In this document: positions 51,939 through 60,954 of the stretch, one piece after another
Numbering within the stretch: the stretch's first letter is position 1
Layout of the letters: every line of letters starts with the position of its first letter
Assembly (NCBI GenBank): GCA_936914845.1
Contig: CAKZGE010000002.1
Location: 124,001 to 188,000 of the forward strand
Origin: an uncultured Chloracidobacterium sp.
Lineage (GTDB): Bacteria; Acidobacteriota; Blastocatellia; Pyrinomonadales; Pyrinomonadaceae
Reading direction: 5' to 3'
Length of the DNA stretch: 64,000 nucleotides
Notes under the pieces: model-generated
The model's input: the letters and a program-made list of their open reading frames with translations, nothing else
What the model was told of the DNA's origin: nothing
Database searches by the model: none
Translations under genes and position numbers: made by a program

Positions 51939-52874
51939 CTATTGATCCAATGCCTTTACCTTGACCTTCATCGTTGAGCCATTCACCCCGCGATCGACCA
52001 GCAATACACCCTTGCTTTTCAGCTGTGGATGGTCGATGTAGTGATACCAGGAGCGCGAAAGTCCGTTCGTCCCGTCCGCCTTTTTCGCACCCGTCGATTC
52101 CGTGACGCAAATCGCGGGCACTTCGGTTCCTTTCGCCGAACCCAGATTCGTTTTGGCCCACAATGTCGTAGTGTATTCGCCCGGCTGCGAGATCATAATG
52201 TGTCCGTGCGGTGTTTTACCGCCGGGAATGACGTTGCCGCTATCATCGACCAGCACTAATAGATTCGTTCTTTCCGGATCAATGTCCGACGCCGAACGCA
52301 TCATCGTGCCGGGCGTGTCATTCCAGATCGAGGATATAAGATTGTCCGGCCGCGTCGCCGAGGTGTCGCTCAGATCGCGCCAGTCCGCAGACTGCATCTC
52401 ATTTCTGATATAGCTGCCGACGAATCCGTTGCAATCGACGCCGAGCAGATCATCACAATATTCCTGAAGTCGGTCCGGTTGTACGATCGCCCTTCCTCCG
52501 GGCCCGTCCGTCGCTGCCAATTGCAGAGCCGCCTGAATGCCTTCCGGCGACCCCTTGCCGGCAAACGGGAACCTTACTAGCATCCATAGCGGATCGTCTT
52601 TTACCGAACTCGAGATCGTATCGAATTCGGCGTTTTCCCAGCCGCGCGATGTGTTAACAGTGACCCGGATCTTATAATCGGCGTCGGCTGCCTTTCCGGC
52701 CGCCAGGTCCTTCTGGATCTTCCTTAACAAGGCGACCCGCGCATTGGTTTGTGCGTCCTTAAGCCCCAAGAGATAATTGCCGACGGAAATTCCGGTGGCT
52801 ATATCATTTCCGGTCGTCGGATCGGCAACGGTGATGTCCCGATATGATTCTAAATATTCAACGGGTGATATCAT
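51939..52874 (-). CDS. Cassette gene 1: NlpC/P60-like cysteine-peptidase candidate
   Basis: A 311-residue protein with GGAG ahead of its ATG. Cys148 in GVDCNGFVGSYI sits in the pattern DC-x-G-[FL]-V of NlpC/P60 cell-wall hydrolases and papain-like enzymes. A second candidate catalytic segment is TPHGHIMIS (His223/His225). The N-terminal 140 residues contain WENAEFDTIS and look beta-rich. No signal peptide. This suggests a cysteine hydrolase for peptidoglycan or a related amide, but the fold assignment is inference. The next gene starts 11 bases after its stop, and the third overlaps the second. Confidence 0.65.
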   Translation of the reverse strand: MISPVEYLESYRDITVADPTTGNDIATGISVGNYLLGLKDAQTNARVALLRKIQKDLAAGKAADADYKIRVTVNTSRGWENAEFDTISSSVKDDPLWMLVRFPFAGKGSPEGIQAALQLAATDGPGGRAIVQPDRLQEYCDDLLGVDCNGFVGSYIRNEMQSADWRDLSDTSATRPDNLISSIWNDTPGTMMRSASDIDPERTNLLVLVDDSGNVIPGGKTPHGHIMISQPGEYTTTLWAKTNLGSAKGTEVPAICVTESTGAKKADGTNGLSRSWYHYIDHPQLKSKGVLLVDRGVNGSTMKVKVKALDQ

Positions 52875-52950
52875 TACGAAAAACTCCTTGGCTCTAAGAG
52901 CTCTGCTAGCGCTCTAAGGCCGAAAAAATGATAGGATCGATTCAAGCAAC

Positions 52951-53415
52951 ATGAATATCGAACAAGACAAAGATCTATCTGCTGCGGGGTTCGATGTGAC
53001 TCCGCTGTCCGAAGAAACAGTACGTGAATTGGCGAAAGGGCTTGATGCCGAGGCCTATCACATAATGCTCGACCACGGTACCGAACCGCCGTTTTGCGGC
53101 ACCTTGCTGGACAATAAAATGGACGGTACCTATGCCTGCAAGCTTTGCGGATTGCCTCTTTTCAGTTCGTCGCACAAGTTCAATTCAGGCACCGGATGGC
53201 CTTCCTTTTACAGTCCTTTCGACCGCCGGCATTTGCTGGAGATCGAAGACGACAGCTACGGAATGCGGCGTATCGAGATCCGCTGCGCTCGATGCGGCAG
53301 CCATCAGGGCCACGTGTTCCCGGACGGCCCTCCGCCGACCGGCATGCGTTATTGCCTAAATTCTGCTTCGCTGGATTTCTTCCCGCTTGGTGAAGACATT
53401 CCGCAAAAAGGCTGA
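52951..53415 (+). CDS. msrB: Peptide methionine-(R)-S-oxide reductase
   Basis: Repairs oxidised methionine (R form). A 154-residue protein with the catalytic cysteine Cys135 in MRYCLNSASL and four zinc cysteines (Cys63 and Cys66 in CKLCG, Cys112 and Cys115 in CARCGSH). The GTGWPSF and GHVFPDG motifs are present. It has its own promoter region and is divergent from the unknown cassette. A bidirectional terminator follows. Confidence 0.96.
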   Translation: MNIEQDKDLSAAGFDVTPLSEETVRELAKGLDAEAYHIMLDHGTEPPFCGTLLDNKMDGTYACKLCGLPLFSSSHKFNSGTGWPSFYSPFDRRHLLEIEDDSYGMRRIEIRCARCGSHQGHVFPDGPPPTGMRYCLNSASLDFFPLGEDIPQKG

Positions 53416-53495
53416 TCGCATGGGACCATTTTCCGCGAAAGCAGCCGGTAAGTGTTTAGAGGTCACTTAGTTTTGCATTAGAAATTTATTAGAAA

Positions 53496-53532
53496 AGGCC
53501 GCCCTCGCATCAAGCGAAAGCGGCCTGTCCTT
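53496..53532. terminator. Bidirectional intrinsic terminator between msrB and the amidohydrolase
   Basis: Arms AGGCCGC (53496-53502) and GCGGCCT (53520-53526) with an inner stem, followed by TTTTTT on the plus side and a T-rich run on the minus side. It serves the convergent genes msrB and 53549-54889. Confidence 0.85.
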
Positions 53533-53548
53533 TTTTCTCGGTGATCTT

Positions 53549-54889
53549 CTATTTCCGGTCTTTGAAACTGTCGAACAATTCCGTATGGCGGCTAGTCAGA
53601 GGGATCTGGCGCCCGCGTATGAACATATACTTGATGTTCGTGGTCGGCTGCAGAATGTCGCCGTCCGTGACGACCAGGTTGGCCGTCTTGCCCACCTCGA
53701 TCGATCCGGCCTTGTCGGATATTCCCAATATCTGCGCCGGATAGATGGTGATCGCCTTCAATGCTTCTTCGCGCGGCAGCCCGTAGGCTCCGGCCAATCC
53801 CGCATGATACGGCAGGTCGCGCACCTCGGCTCCGCCGTCCCCGGTCGAAACGGCAAATCTTACGCCGGCTTTCTGTAAAAGGGCCGGCCCCGCAAACAAC
53901 AGGTCGTAAGCGTCGTCATCTCTTACCGGCAGCGAATAGATATTCGTAAAGATGACCGGAATGTCGAGCCTTTTCAGCTCGTCCGCCGCCTTCCAAGCTT
54001 CCTGGCCGCCAACGATGACCGCTTTCAATTTGGCCTCTTCAGCAAATTTTATCGCGCCGCGTATATCCCGTTCGCGTTCCGCCGTAAAGAACACCGGACG
54101 TTCTCCGCGAACGTATGGCACTAAAGCCTCCATCCGGAGGTCGGTCGCCGCGTAAGGCAATTTCTTGTCGGCGGCATAGGCTTCTCGAGCCTTCGCATAG
54201 GCGTCTGCATCCTTGAACAGCTTTTTCAACTCATCCAGTTGAGCATCGCGGCGTTTCAACGCTTCGCTGAAATCGATGGCCGGCCGGCCGAATCCGCCAA
54301 AGGTCGCGATCCGTGGAAAATTAATTACCAACCCGGCTTTCGGGATAACGGCCATCTCGGCTTGGGTCGAGCCGTTCAGATCGATCACCGCCGCTTGGCC
54401 GGCAACGGTTCCGCCCGTGGGGGCTGAAACTGTGGTCGTTATGCCGTTGACACGTGTCACATTGATGTGTGACGAGTGCGGGTTCAATCCGGTAATGGCC
54501 GTGGCGTTCGAATTGATGTTCCCGGTCTCCGCAACGTCCATCGTCGCGTTTGCTCCGCCGCTTATCTCCGCCAAGCCCATGTTCGTCCATGCGTCGATCA
54601 TTCCCGGATAGGCGGAAAGCCCGGTGCCATCGATCTTTTCGGCATTTCCCGGAATATTTGCTCCTGCGGCGGCCGCGGTGATCTTTCCATTCTCGATGAC
54701 GATAGTTCCGTTTTCGATAATGCGTCCATTTACCGGCACTATCCGCACATTCGTAATGGCAAATGTGCCCGGCCGGCCGGTCTTGTTTTGTTGTGAACCG
54801 TCGCTTTGTGCCGCTGCCGCAGCCGAAGCACCAAAGATAATACCGAAAACAATAAGAAATTTTCTAAAAATCATTGCCGTTGATCTCAT
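53549..54889 (-). CDS. Secreted amidohydrolase-like protein lacking metal-binding histidines (third of three)
   Basis: A 446-residue exported protein (signal peptide ending near AAAAAQ) of the imidazolonepropionase-like amidohydrolase superfamily. Its fold is clear: ITNVRIVPVNG, GTIVIENGKITAAAAG, LSAYPGMIDAW, and the C-terminal GSIEVGKTANLVVTDGD. But the H-x-H motif is DAWTN (Asp99-Asn103). The position of the next His/Lys segment reads VFFTAERERDI instead of PVxxHA, VIVGGQEAW replaces the HG position, and VSTGDGG replaces the catalytic Asp motif. It is therefore likely catalytically altered or inactive. It overlaps the upstream gene by 4 bases. Confidence 0.85.
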   Translation of the reverse strand: MRSTAMIFRKFLIVFGIIFGASAAAAAQSDGSQQNKTGRPGTFAITNVRIVPVNGRIIENGTIVIENGKITAAAAGANIPGNAEKIDGTGLSAYPGMIDAWTNMGLAEISGGANATMDVAETGNINSNATAITGLNPHSSHINVTRVNGITTTVSAPTGGTVAGQAAVIDLNGSTQAEMAVIPKAGLVINFPRIATFGGFGRPAIDFSEALKRRDAQLDELKKLFKDADAYAKAREAYAADKKLPYAATDLRMEALVPYVRGERPVFFTAERERDIRGAIKFAEEAKLKAVIVGGQEAWKAADELKRLDIPVIFTNIYSLPVRDDDAYDLLFAGPALLQKAGVRFAVSTGDGGAEVRDLPYHAGLAGAYGLPREEALKAITIYPAQILGISDKAGSIEVGKTANLVVTDGDILQPTTNIKYMFIRGRQIPLTSRHTELFDSFKDRK

Positions 54890-56286
54890 TTTTCGCTCCC
54901 GTCCAATAGCTCGCGGCCCGCTTCGTCACGATCCGAGATACGACGTTCGGCGGGCACCCTCGGCGAAGTTCCGCCGCTGCCCGGAGCCTTATTCATATCG
55001 AGTTTTTCCAATTGCTCGCGCTCTGTCCTCGCCGCTTCGCGAAGTTGTGCATCTTTCGTTCGGTCAAAGAACACTTCTCCTTCGATCAGGGTCGTTTCGG
55101 GCCGCGAAAACGAACTGAAAGGGTGTTCCGTCCATATCACCAGATCAGCATCTTTGCCGATCTCGATCGATCCTGTTCGTTTGTCAATGCCGAGTTGTTT
55201 AGCCGGGTTGATCGTTATCATCCGCAAAGCGTCCTGTTCCGGCACACCGCCGTATTTCATCACCTTCGCCGCGTCAAGATTCAACCGCCGCATTCTCTCG
55301 TCCGAATCCGAATTGATCGATACATTGACCCCATTTTTCCACAGAATATAGGCGTTATACGGGATGGAATCATATGCTTCGAGTTTATAGCTCCAGCTAT
55401 CTGTAAAGATCGAAACGCCCGTTCCGCGTTTCGCTATCTCCGGCGCGATCTTGTAAGCTTCCAGCCCGTGCTGCAGCGTTGCTACCCGAAATCCGAACTC
55501 GTCGGCAAGCAAAAGTAGGTTCAAATGTTCGTCCGAACGGTAACCGTGAGCGTGGATCAGACGCTTTCCTTCCAGGATCTCAACCAATGGTTCCAATTCC
55601 AGATCACGCCTCGGTTCGATCCGTGTTTTCTTCGCTCTGAAATCCGCCCAAGCCTGACGGTAGTCTTGTGCCCGGCCAAATGCGTCCCGCATCACCTCTA
55701 CCGTTCCCATGCGGGTATTGGGATATCGCCGCGGCTGGCCCGGGATGATGAAATTCGAACGCTTCACATTCTCACCCATCGCGAATTTTATTCCCGGCGG
55801 GGCATCTTTTAGCAAATAGTCTTCTACCGGTCGGCCCCATTTGAATTTGACCGTCACACTCTGTCCGCCGATCGGATTTGCCGAGCCGTGCAAAAGGAGA
55901 GCTGTTGTCACGCCGCCGGCGAGTGCTCTGTAAATGGCGATGTCTTTTGGATTAAGGACATCTCGTACATTTGTCATCGAGGTCACGGCCAAACTTCCTT
56001 CGTTGATCGCGTCAAGCATCGAATGCGAATGAGCATCGATGATCCCGGGCGAAACGAATTTGCCCGTAGCGTCGATCACCGTCGCCGAAGAAGACGCCGT
56101 GATGTTTTTGCCGATCTTTTGGATCTTGCCTTTACTAACCAGAATATCCGTATTTTCAAGCTTCCCGTTCGTCGCCGTCAGAACGGTCGCATTGCGGATC
56201 AGCAGGTCCGCTTGTTGTTGCGCAAATGCCGGCAATGCAAGGGCTGCGGCCGCCGCTATCGTTAGAAAAAAGTGTTTCATATTCAT
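54886..56286 (-). CDS. Secreted amidohydrolase with intact metal site (second of three)
   Basis: A 466-residue exported metal-dependent hydrolase (signal ending near AFAQQ). The metal-binding motif H-x-H is kept (His86 and His88 in DAHSHSM), later histidines in HAHGYRSDEH and LQHGLEA, and an acidic residue in NSDSD. The C-terminal composite domain has GSIEIGKDADLVIW. The last 50 residues are charged and proline-rich. It is the only one of the three that keeps the full set of ligands. Substrate unknown. It starts 8 bases after the 56295-57923 gene and overlaps the next one by 4 bases. Confidence 0.9.
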   Translation of the reverse strand: MNMKHFFLTIAAAAALALPAFAQQQADLLIRNATVLTATNGKLENTDILVSKGKIQKIGKNITASSSATVIDATGKFVSPGIIDAHSHSMLDAINEGSLAVTSMTNVRDVLNPKDIAIYRALAGGVTTALLLHGSANPIGGQSVTVKFKWGRPVEDYLLKDAPPGIKFAMGENVKRSNFIIPGQPRRYPNTRMGTVEVMRDAFGRAQDYRQAWADFRAKKTRIEPRRDLELEPLVEILEGKRLIHAHGYRSDEHLNLLLLADEFGFRVATLQHGLEAYKIAPEIAKRGTGVSIFTDSWSYKLEAYDSIPYNAYILWKNGVNVSINSDSDERMRRLNLDAAKVMKYGGVPEQDALRMITINPAKQLGIDKRTGSIEIGKDADLVIWTEHPFSSFSRPETTLIEGEVFFDRTKDAQLREAARTEREQLEKLDMNKAPGSGGTSPRVPAERRISDRDEAGRELLDGSEK

Positions 56287-56294
56287 CGAGTTTG

Positions 56295-57923
56295 CTAAGG
56301 ATTCCTTGTCCCTGTAAATGTCACGGAACCCTGTGGGGAATCCATGGAACCACTCACTTTGGTGCCCGCCACGCTCCCTTTTACAAAGATCTCAAAGGAA
56401 GTCCCGCCATAGTCCACGATCGCGGAAAAGCTGAATCCTTCCGCAGTAACTTTGCCGTCTTTGATCTGTGAAGTGCCGGCAATGGTCTGGATAGTTCCCG
56501 TAACTAGATTTCCTTGTTGGGTCAAGGCAAGCGTGCCATCCGTCGGTTGGCCCGGAATGTCTATGGTGATCGAATAATTGCCGCCAACTTGCGCCGTTGC
56601 AGCGGTCGGGGCGGTGGTCGGCCGCGTTCCTGTCATCGGTGCCGGACGATCTTTTTGTTCGAAAACTTTGCCGCCGATCAATACATATCGGATCACGCGG
56701 TCTTTTGCGAGCAGGTCCCCGCGGGTTACGGTCAAATTCGCTGCTTTTCCCTGCTCAATAGTGCCTGTCCGGTCGGCGATCCCCAGTAGTGCCGCCGCGT
56801 CCGACGTCATTGCCCGAATAGCCGTGTCGGCATTCAAGCCATTCTCGACGGCTTTTGCAGCATTGACCGTAAACTCCGCAGGATTCGGCATCCCGTCCGT
56901 CTGAAACGCGAATCTAACACCCGCAGCAGCGAGTGCCGCGGCGTTTTTCGGAGCATAGGCGCGCATCCGCAAAACTTCCAATGACTCCGGATCGGCGTCC
57001 GGCGAAGCAGAAGCAGTTCGCTTCGGAAGATTCAGCGAAAGCAGAACCGGTACATTTTGTCGTTTAAGCCTATCGGCGACCCGCCCCGCTTCCATTCCAC
57101 CGGCGATGATGGCGTTGATCTCCATTTCTTTTGCCAGATCCAACGCCCGAATGATCTCGATCTCGCGATTTGCGGAAAAAACTACCGGCATTTCTTTACG
57201 GATCACCGGAAAAAGAGCCTCCAGCGATCGGTCCGCCGCTGGCCGCGGCAATCCACGAGGATCTTTCGCGTATTCAGACTGCGCCCTTTCCAGCCGCTTT
57301 GCATCAAGAAACATCTGACGCAACGCCGAAAAGGTTCCGAGCAATGAACCCGGATACTGGCCTTGGATCGTGTTAAAAGAAATGTGTTCTGCAAAAGGCG
57401 AACGTACCACCATCGCCGATATCGAATCTCCGGCCAAGTCGATAATTGCCGAGCGGCCATTGAAGATCCCGGTTCGGCCGACAGTCAATACTGTCGTAAA
57501 TCCCGCATTGCGATGGGCTTCGAACTGGGCTTCGCCGCCTTTCAACAGCTCTTCGGTGCGGTCTTCGGGCCGCAATCCGGCCGGGTAATTAGAATTGGAA
57601 CTGTCAACCGGCGGCACTGCACCGGGAGCCATTGGGCCCGCGGAACGGCTCGGCACGACCAGCCCCAAACTCGTATATGGGTCGATCAAACCGGGATAGA
57701 CCGTCAATCCCGTTCCGTCGATCGCTTGAATATCGGCCGGAACCTTCACTGCCGAACCGACTTCCGCAATGACACCGTCCCGAATAACGATCGTTCCTTT
57801 TTCGATGGCCGGGCCGGCAACGGGTATAATGCGTGCGTTCGTTATCGCCGCCGATTGAGCCGCAACGGTCGAACCGAATAGTCCGAGAGCCGTCAGGGCA
57901 AAAACTATCTGCCAAAGTTTCAT
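56295..57923 (-). CDS. Secreted amidohydrolase-like protein lacking H-x-H, with C-terminal beta-rich domain (first of three)
   Basis: A 542-residue protein from the ATG at 57923 (signal ending near TVAAQ); the longer frame to 57998 is not needed. It has the amidohydrolase composite domain (ITNARIIPVAG, GLTVYPGLIDPYTS, GTIEQGKAANLTVTRGD). At the H-x-H position it has PYTS (Pro82-Ser85 of DPYTS), and VFSANREIEI and IAGGMEA replace further ligand positions, while FQTDG keeps an Asp. The last 100 residues (NYSITIDIPGQPTDGTLALTQQ, SGSMDSPQGSVTFTGTRNP) are the beta-rich module also found on the S9 peptidase at 30574-32904. Probably a non-catalytic partner or a changed enzyme. Confidence 0.85.
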   Translation of the reverse strand: MKLWQIVFALTALGLFGSTVAAQSAAITNARIIPVAGPAIEKGTIVIRDGVIAEVGSAVKVPADIQAIDGTGLTVYPGLIDPYTSLGLVVPSRSAGPMAPGAVPPVDSSNSNYPAGLRPEDRTEELLKGGEAQFEAHRNAGFTTVLTVGRTGIFNGRSAIIDLAGDSISAMVVRSPFAEHISFNTIQGQYPGSLLGTFSALRQMFLDAKRLERAQSEYAKDPRGLPRPAADRSLEALFPVIRKEMPVVFSANREIEIIRALDLAKEMEINAIIAGGMEAGRVADRLKRQNVPVLLSLNLPKRTASASPDADPESLEVLRMRAYAPKNAAALAAAGVRFAFQTDGMPNPAEFTVNAAKAVENGLNADTAIRAMTSDAAALLGIADRTGTIEQGKAANLTVTRGDLLAKDRVIRYVLIGGKVFEQKDRPAPMTGTRPTTAPTAATAQVGGNYSITIDIPGQPTDGTLALTQQGNLVTGTIQTIAGTSQIKDGKVTAEGFSFSAIVDYGGTSFEIFVKGSVAGTKVSGSMDSPQGSVTFTGTRNP

Positions 57924-58062
57924 ATATGTTCGAAATGCAGTTGGTAAAAAAAGAACTGTGTGTACGCAGAGCATAGAAGAAATGTTTTCAAATTTCAATT
58001 TACCTCTCTCCTTTCGCCCTTAACGTGTGTTTTTGGCGATGGTCGATTAAAATATTTATCAT

Positions 58063-59247
58063 ATGTTTCGCCGGATATATTTGGACAACAGCGCAACAAC
58101 GGCGGTCGATCCGGCCGTTTTAGATGAAATGCTTCCCTTTTTGAGGGGAAATTTCGGCAATGCTTCGAGCATTCATTTTTTCGGTCAAGAAGCCCGCATG
58201 GCGGTCGATCGGGCACGCCACCAGGCCGCTGCTCTCATCAACGCCCGGGCGAATGAGATCGTCTTCACCTCCGGCGGTACCGAATCGAACAACCTGGCCA
58301 TTCGCGGCCTGCTCGAAGCTAACGAAAAGCACGGGCGGCATATCATCACTTCCGCCATTGAACATTCGTCGGTCAAGAACCTTTGCGACGACCTCGAGCA
58401 CCGCGGCTGGCATGTAACACGCCTGCCGGTCTATCGCAACGGCATCGTCAAGCTCGATGATGTCAAGGCCGCCATCCGCGACGACACCGTGCTGATCACC
58501 ATCATGTTTGCTAATAACGAGATCGGTACAATTCAGCCGGTCGCCGAGATCGGCCGGCTAACCGCACAACTTCGCAACAGCGGTCGGAAGATCTGGTTCC
58601 ATACGGACGCGGTACAGGCCGCCGGAAAGCTTTCCGTCGATGTCGAAGAACTCGGCTGCGACCTGCTTTCATTTTCCGGTCATAAGATCCATGCCCCGAA
58701 AGGCATCGGAGCCTTGTACGTCCGACGCGGCGTTCGCCTGCATCCTCAGATCATCGGCGGTCGTCAAGAGCGGGAACGCAGGGGCGGCACTGAACCCGTT
58801 CCGAATATCGTAGCGCTAGGCAAGGCATGCGAGATCGCCGGCGATCGACTAATTGCGGATTCCGCCGCGGCAGCGTCTTTGCGCGACCGTCTGGAACAGT
58901 TTGTCGCCGAATCGATCCCGGACCACAAATTTAACGGCGACCGCGAAAACCGTCTTTCAAACATCGCGAATATTTCATTTTACGGTGTCGAAGGCGAAGC
59001 CTTGCTGATAAATCTTGATATGCAGGGAATAGCCATTTCCACCGGTTCGGCATGTTCGTCCGGCTCCTTGGAACCTTCACCCGTCATCCGTGCCCTCGGA
59101 AACGAAGATGATGTCGCCAGAACCGCCATCAGATTCAGCTTTGGCCGCGAAAATACCGCTGAAGATATCGAAAGACTTCTAGAAGTTCTGCCGGCGGCGG
59201 TAGAAAATCTGCGCCGCTTGGCACCGCGTCCGGCTTCGGCAAGATAG
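58063..59247 (+). CDS. Cysteine desulfurase (NifS/IscS-type)
   Basis: Removes sulfur from cysteine for iron-sulfur clusters and tRNA thiolation, using PLP. A 394-residue protein with the PLP lysine Lys208 in SFSGHKIHAPKG and the catalytic cysteine Cys331 in ISTGSACSSGS. The N-terminus (MFRRIYLDNSATTAVDP) matches the family. No Isc scaffold gene is adjacent. It is alone, divergent from the amidohydrolases, and its own promoter lies in the 140-base gap. IscS versus NifS assignment is not possible without neighbours. Confidence 0.95.
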   Translation: MFRRIYLDNSATTAVDPAVLDEMLPFLRGNFGNASSIHFFGQEARMAVDRARHQAAALINARANEIVFTSGGTESNNLAIRGLLEANEKHGRHIITSAIEHSSVKNLCDDLEHRGWHVTRLPVYRNGIVKLDDVKAAIRDDTVLITIMFANNEIGTIQPVAEIGRLTAQLRNSGRKIWFHTDAVQAAGKLSVDVEELGCDLLSFSGHKIHAPKGIGALYVRRGVRLHPQIIGGRQERERRGGTEPVPNIVALGKACEIAGDRLIADSAAAASLRDRLEQFVAESIPDHKFNGDRENRLSNIANISFYGVEGEALLINLDMQGIAISTGSACSSGSLEPSPVIRALGNEDDVARTAIRFSFGRENTAEDIERLLEVLPAAVENLRRLAPRPASAR

Positions 59248-59269
59248 ATCCATCATCGAAACTACCGTC

Positions 59270-59298
59270 TTGACGCTTGCGGTTTTATAAATGATAAT
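59270..59298 (+). promoter_or_regulatory. Strong sigma-70-type promoter of the gcv operon
   Basis: TTGACG (59270-59275), a 17-base spacer, then GATAAT (59293-59298), close to consensus in both boxes and spacing. Transcription would start about 59305, giving a leader of only about 23 bases before the gcvT ATG at 59328. No glycine riboswitch fits in that length. Confidence 0.85.
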
Positions 59299-59327
59299 TT
59301 TGCTTTAATTTTCCAAATCATCAATCT

Positions 59328-60446
59328 ATGTCCTCTGAAGATCTAAAGAAAACTCCGCTCAACCACGCCCATCGCGAACTCGGCGGAAAAATGGTCGATT
59401 TCGGCGGCTGGGATATGCCCGTACAATATCCGGCCGGCGTTATTGAAGAACATCTGCGCACACGTACCGCAGCCGGGCTTTTCGACGTCTCGCACATGGG
59501 CGAGATCTGGGTCGAGGGCATGGACGCTATTGAATTCGTCAATCGGTTGACCACCAATGATGTCGCCAAGCTCGTTGACGGCCAAGCCCACTATTCGGCA
59601 TTTACCAATACCGGCGGCGGCGTCATCGATGACCTTTTGGTTTACCGCTTCGATCAGAACAAGCTTTTGCTCGTCGTCAACGCCGGCACCACCGAGAAAG
59701 ATTGGGATTGGATCACGTCGCAAACTCGCGAAGGCGAAGACATCGCCCTGACCAATGCAAGTGCTGATTTCTGCCAGATCGCCGTTCAGGGCCCGAAAGC
59801 CACGGCTATACTGCAGCAATTGACGGATACCGACCTCAGCGAGATCAAATATTATTGGTTTACGACCGGCATTGTTGACGGTGTCGATGCCATCATTTCT
59901 CGAACCGGATACACCGGCGAAGACGGCTTTGAGATATATGCCGCATCCGAATTTGCCGAACAGCTTTGGAATAGATTGCTTAAAGCCGGCGATCTCGGCT
60001 CGAAGGACGGGATTTTGCCCGCCGGCTTAGCGGCCAGAAACACGCTTCGGCTCGAATCCGGCATGTCGCTTTACGGCCACGAATTGAGCGACGAGATCAC
60101 ACCGCTCGAAGCCGGTCTCGGCTGGATCACCAAGCTATCGAAAGGCGAATTTACCGGCCGCGAAAAGCTTATCGAAATGAAAGAAAGCGGACTCAAGCGA
60201 AAGCTGGTCGGTTTTGAGATGGTCGATCGCGGCATCGCCCGTGATGATTTCGAGGTTTTCATCAATGGCGAAAAAGCCGGTTATGTTACCTCCGGCAGCC
60301 CCGCACCATTTTTGAAAAAGAATATCGGCCTTGCATTCGTTCCTACGGAATTTGCAAATATCGGACAGGAAATTACAATTGATGTTAGAGGAAAGCAGCT
60401 TGCGGCCAAGATCGTCGAAACACCTTTCTACAAACGCCGGAAATAG
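59328..60446 (+). CDS. gcvT: Glycine cleavage system T protein (aminomethyltransferase)
   Basis: Transfers the methylene group from aminomethyl-lipoyl GcvH to tetrahydrofolate. A 372-residue protein with TPLNHAHRELGGKMVDFGGWDMPVQY, LFDVSHMGEIWVEG, and RTGYTGEDGFEIY. The C-terminal barrel region has IAREDF-like IARDDFEV. First gene of the gcvT-gcvH-gcvPA operon behind a near-consensus promoter. Only a weak ribosome site is visible. Length normal. Confidence 0.97.
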   Translation: MSSEDLKKTPLNHAHRELGGKMVDFGGWDMPVQYPAGVIEEHLRTRTAAGLFDVSHMGEIWVEGMDAIEFVNRLTTNDVAKLVDGQAHYSAFTNTGGGVIDDLLVYRFDQNKLLLVVNAGTTEKDWDWITSQTREGEDIALTNASADFCQIAVQGPKATAILQQLTDTDLSEIKYYWFTTGIVDGVDAIISRTGYTGEDGFEIYAASEFAEQLWNRLLKAGDLGSKDGILPAGLAARNTLRLESGMSLYGHELSDEITPLEAGLGWITKLSKGEFTGREKLIEMKESGLKRKLVGFEMVDRGIARDDFEVFINGEKAGYVTSGSPAPFLKKNIGLAFVPTEFANIGQEITIDVRGKQLAAKIVETPFYKRRK

Positions 60447-60512
60447 CGTTCGAACCGATCTGCGGCCCAATACATTTCACCGCGTCTATCATGCGGCTCT
60501 TAAATACTGAAT

Positions 60513-60905
60513 ATGGCAAACAACATTCCTGAAAATTTACGTTACAGCAAAGACCACGAATGGGTCTCGGTCGATGGCGATGTCGCAAGCATCGGCATTA
60601 CAGATTATGCACAATCGTCACTCGGCGATGTCGTCTATATTGATTTTCCGCGTGTCGGAGATAAATTCGGCGCCCACGAATCTTTTGGCTCCGTCGAATC
60701 TGTCAAGGCTGTTTCTGAGATCTTTACACCAGTCGCCGGCGAGATCGTCGAAGTCAACGAATCTCTGAACGATACACCGGAAAAAGTAAATGCCGATGCC
60801 TACGGCGACGCTTGGTTCATCAAGGTCAAAATGGACAACCCGGGTGATGCCGACGCTATGCTTTCAAGCGAAGAATACGAAGAATATCTTTCGACGATCG
60901 GTTGA
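60513..60905 (+). CDS. gcvH: Glycine cleavage system H protein
   Basis: The lipoyl carrier that shuttles intermediates among the P, T and L proteins. A 130-residue protein with the lipoylated lysine Lys65 in GSVESVKAVSEI and the usual start ENLRYSKDHEWV. It lies 66 bases after gcvT on the same strand and 49 bases before gcvPA. Confidence 0.98.
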   Translation: MANNIPENLRYSKDHEWVSVDGDVASIGITDYAQSSLGDVVYIDFPRVGDKFGAHESFGSVESVKAVSEIFTPVAGEIVEVNESLNDTPEKVNADAYGDAWFIKVKMDNPGDADAMLSSEEYEEYLSTIG

Positions 60906-60954
60906 CCTTTAAGATACAGGCGGAAGTTCTTTCTGCCTTTTTGCCTTTTTTGTT

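Noticed and set aside
59299..59327. Glycine riboswitch upstream of gcvT
   Set aside because: The promoter leaves a leader of only about 23 bases, too short for the aptamer, and no tandem structure is visible.
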